In this document: piece by piece, positions 62,574-64,000 of the stretch
Layout: each line of letters opens with the position of its first letter
How positions within the stretch are numbered: position 1 is the stretch's first letter
DNA from: Sphingomonas gilva
Lineage (GTDB): Bacteria > Pseudomonadota > Alphaproteobacteria > Sphingomonadales > Sphingomonadaceae
Assembly (NCBI RefSeq): GCF_003515075.1
Contig: NZ_QWLV01000001.1
Location: 186,001-250,000 of the forward strand
Length of the DNA stretch: 64,000 nucleotides
Reading direction: 5' to 3'
Program-made: the position numbers and the translations under genes
The notes under the pieces: model-generated
What the model saw: only the letters and a program-made list of their open reading frames with translations
Database searches by the model: none
Told to the model about the DNA's origin: nothing

Positions 62574-62951
62574 CTACACCGCCGAATAGGTGACCGCCTC
62601 GATCTTGTTGCCGTCGGGATCGCGCACGAAGGCGCCATAATAGTTGGCGTTGTATTCGGGACGCAGGCCCGGCGCGCCGGCGTCGCTGCCGCCGTTGTCG
62701 AGCGCCGTCCGATAGAAGCGGTCGACCATCGCGCGATCCTCCGCGGTGAAGGCGATGTGCACGCCGTTGCCCGGTGTCGCGGGATTGCCGTCGACCGGGG
62801 TCTCGATGCTGAGCAGGAACGCGCCGATGCCGTAATCGAGCGATTCGCTATCGGCATCCATCCGCCGCAGACCGACGACCGCCATCACCGGATCGTAAAA
62901 GGTGCGAGCGCGCGCCGTATCGTTGGTGCCGACCGAAAGGTGATGGATCAT
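62574..62951 (-). CDS. VOC (glyoxalase-like) family protein
   Basis: A 125-residue protein of the VOC fold. MIHHLSVGTNDTARARTFYD opens it, with His3 as a likely metal ligand, then GNGVHIAFTAEDR with a central His and VRDPDGNKIEAVTY with the C-terminal Glu. Those positions suit a metal-dependent glyoxalase or dioxygenase. The substrate is unknown. It is convergent with the 52-residue peptide gene and about 200 bp from gpmA. Confidence 0.85.
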   Translation of the reverse strand: MIHHLSVGTNDTARARTFYDPVMAVVGLRRMDADSESLDYGIGAFLLSIETPVDGNPATPGNGVHIAFTAEDRAMVDRFYRTALDNGGSDAGAPGLRPEYNANYYGAFVRDPDGNKIEAVTYSAV

Positions 62952-63030
62952 GGCTGCTCCTCCTCGTCCGTTGCGGAAGAACGACGGAGTCCGGGCAGGT
63001 TTCCCTAGTTCAATGCCACCTCACCAATCT

Positions 63031-63121
63031 CGTCATGCCGGACTTGTTCCGGCATCCATCGTGCCACAAGCTCGAACCACGCTCGGGGATGGATGGACCC
63101 CGGAACAAGTCCGGGGTGACG
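63031..63121. repeat. Palindromic repeat, family A
   Basis: A 91-bp copy with inverted ends (GTCATGCCGGACTTGTTCCG and GGAACAAGTCCGGGGTGACG). The left end carries the same ATGCC variation as the 25003 copy. It lies between the VOC start and the gpmA stop. Confidence 0.85.
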
Positions 63122-63147
63122 GGCTGTGAAGGGTTGTTGTTGCTGGT

Positions 63148-63840
63148 TCAGTCGGCCCGCTCGCTCAGATAATAGCGGTCGGTCGCGGTCAGATCGTCGG
63201 CGAGTTCGTAGACCATCGGCTGGCCGGTCGGGATCTCGAGGCCGGCGATGTCGGCGTCCGAGATGCCCGATAGGTGCTTGACCAGCGCGCGCAGCGAATT
63301 GCCGTGGGCGGAGACCAGCACGCGCTTGCCGGCCTTGAGCTCGGGCGCGATGCGCGCCTCCCAATAGGGCAGTACGCGGGCGATGGTGTCCTTCAGGCTC
63401 TCGGTCTGCGGGATGGGGACGCCCTTGTAGCGGATGTCCTGGGCGAGATCCCAGGGCGATCCTTCCTCGGGCAAGGGCGGCGGGATGTCGAAGCTCCTCC
63501 GCCACAGCTTGACCTGATCGTCGCCGTGCTTCGCCGCGGTCTCCGCCTTGTCGAGCCCGGTCAGCCCGCCATAATGGCGCTCGTTCAGCCGCCAGTCCTT
63601 CTCGACCGGCAGCCACAGCCGCCCCATCGCCTCCAGCGCGAGGTTGAGCGTCTTGATCGCGCGCGTCTGGAAGCTGGTGAAGGTCAGGTCGAAATCGAGC
63701 CCCGCCGCCTTCATCGCCTCGCCCGCTGCCCAGGCTTCATTGACGCCTTGTTCGGTCAGGTCGACATCCCACCAGCCGGTGAAGCGGTTCTCCAGGTTCC
63801 AGGAGGATTGGCCGTGGCGGATCAGGACGAGCGTGGGCAT
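63148..63840 (-). CDS. gpmA: 2,3-bisphosphoglycerate-dependent phosphoglycerate mutase
   Basis: Glycolytic enzyme that interconverts 3- and 2-phosphoglycerate through a phosphohistidine. The 230-residue sequence starts [20 protein letters not shown], with catalytic His9 in RHG, then [25 protein letters not shown], and the second His in [14 protein letters not shown]. Length and motifs fit the cofactor-dependent form. It is the last gene in the window, transcribed to the left. Confidence 0.97.
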   Translation of the reverse strand: MPTLVLIRHGQSSWNLENRFTGWWDVDLTEQGVNEAWAAGEAMKAAGLDFDLTFTSFQTRAIKTLNLALEAMGRLWLPVEKDWRLNERHYGGLTGLDKAETAAKHGDDQVKLWRRSFDIPPPLPEEGSPWDLAQDIRYKGVPIPQTESLKDTIARVLPYWEARIAPELKAGKRVLVSAHGNSLRALVKHLSGISDADIAGLEIPTGQPMVYELADDLTATDRYYLSERAD

Positions 63841-63877
63841 GGGGACTCCTGTGGCGGGGCGTTCGCGCGCTCCCTAA

Positions 63878-63921
63878 AGCGCTTCATGGAAAAGTGCGAC
63901 AGCGCTTCATGGAAAAGTGCG
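63878..63921. repeat. Two tandem 21-bp direct repeats
   Basis: AGCGCTTCATGGAAAAGTGC followed by G occurs at 63878-63898 and again at 63901-63921, separated by AC. It lies 38 bp upstream of the gpmA start in a region with no gene. It could be a tandem operator, since the period is close to two DNA turns, or a simple duplication. Confidence 0.7.
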
Positions 63922-64000
63922 GCCCCTCTGCCCGTTCGAGAACGGCGCTTCGACAAGCTCAGCCCGCGCGGGATGGAGGAGAGAGAATCGAAACTAAAGC

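Noticed and set aside
53029..63121. The dispersed palindromes as a CRISPR array
   Set aside because: The units are single and far apart, palindromic and without regular spacers or cas genes.

Overview
The window is one contiguous stretch of a high-GC alphaproteobacterial chromosome. The gene content points to a sphingomonad (Sphingomonas or a close relative). The clues are a DivK-like receiver next to a DUF3572 protein, a CrtZ-type carotene hydroxylase, a Coq4-family protein, an S46 dipeptidyl-peptidase, and a TonB-dependent receptor with a carboxypeptidase-like domain paired with a TPR sulfotransferase. This placement is inferred from gene content and family knowledge; no search was run. I see no prophage, insertion sequence, CRISPR array, rRNA or tRNA. 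The window is mostly housekeeping and envelope genes, with short intergenic spaces often filled by palindromic repeats.

Layout. 1-7.1 kb: the 5' part of sucC (minus, cut by the window edge), a small lipoprotein, crtZ, a PilZ protein, a 36-residue membrane peptide behind a near-consensus sigma-54 promoter, a periplasmic peroxiredoxin, a stress-type SDR, a DUF72 protein and Dps. 7.1-12.4 kb: a UPF0016 cation exporter, rpmG, divK/DUF3572/HAD, VOC, RidA and a COG3146 acyltransferase. 12.4-18.3 kb: a minus-strand run argG, GT-C-like membrane protein, LtaS/OpgB-like phosphotransferase, second polytopic protein. 18.4-25.9 kb: DUF1801, S46 peptidase, cfa, and a TauE / cytochrome b561 / Mo-oxidoreductase cluster. 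25.9-33.4 kb: rlmN, a large nested inverted-repeat element, histidine phosphatase, outer-membrane barrel, dnaN, coq4 and recF. 33.4-43.7 kb: glycine-zipper and OmpA proteins, rpmB, a YqaE pair, tadA, a GST, a CorC/CNNM protein, and purD and xseA sharing their start codons, then DUF2093 and an M23 lipoprotein. 43.7-48.6 kb: a visibly more AT-rich TonB receptor plus sulfotransferase. 48.6-64 kb: clpB, M28, penicillin-acylase-type and M16 peptidases, purK/purE, a nitroreductase, a CoA-transferase, a 52-residue membrane peptide, a VOC protein and gpmA.

How the genes work together. Several envelope systems recur: OmpA and glycine-zipper proteins, an M23 lipoprotein, a predicted surface-polymer operon, and a set of exported peptidases (S46, M28, M16, acylase) that would fit a scavenger of peptides and acylated compounds. 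Four stress-type genes (SDR, dps, ompA-like, the yqaE pair) carry upstream sequences resembling the alphaproteobacterial general-stress EcfG promoter. DNA metabolism (dnaN, recF, xseA) and purine synthesis (purD, purK, purE) are scattered.

The most notable unexplained items are: the sigma-54 promoter with an upstream dyad driving a 36-residue membrane peptide; the 274-bp cloverleaf-like nested inverted repeat at 27.1-27.4 kb; the three-gene envelope operon; and the terminator placed between the TonB receptor and its sulfotransferase. Three families of dispersed palindromic repeats, about 90-160 bp each, account for most longer intergenic spaces.
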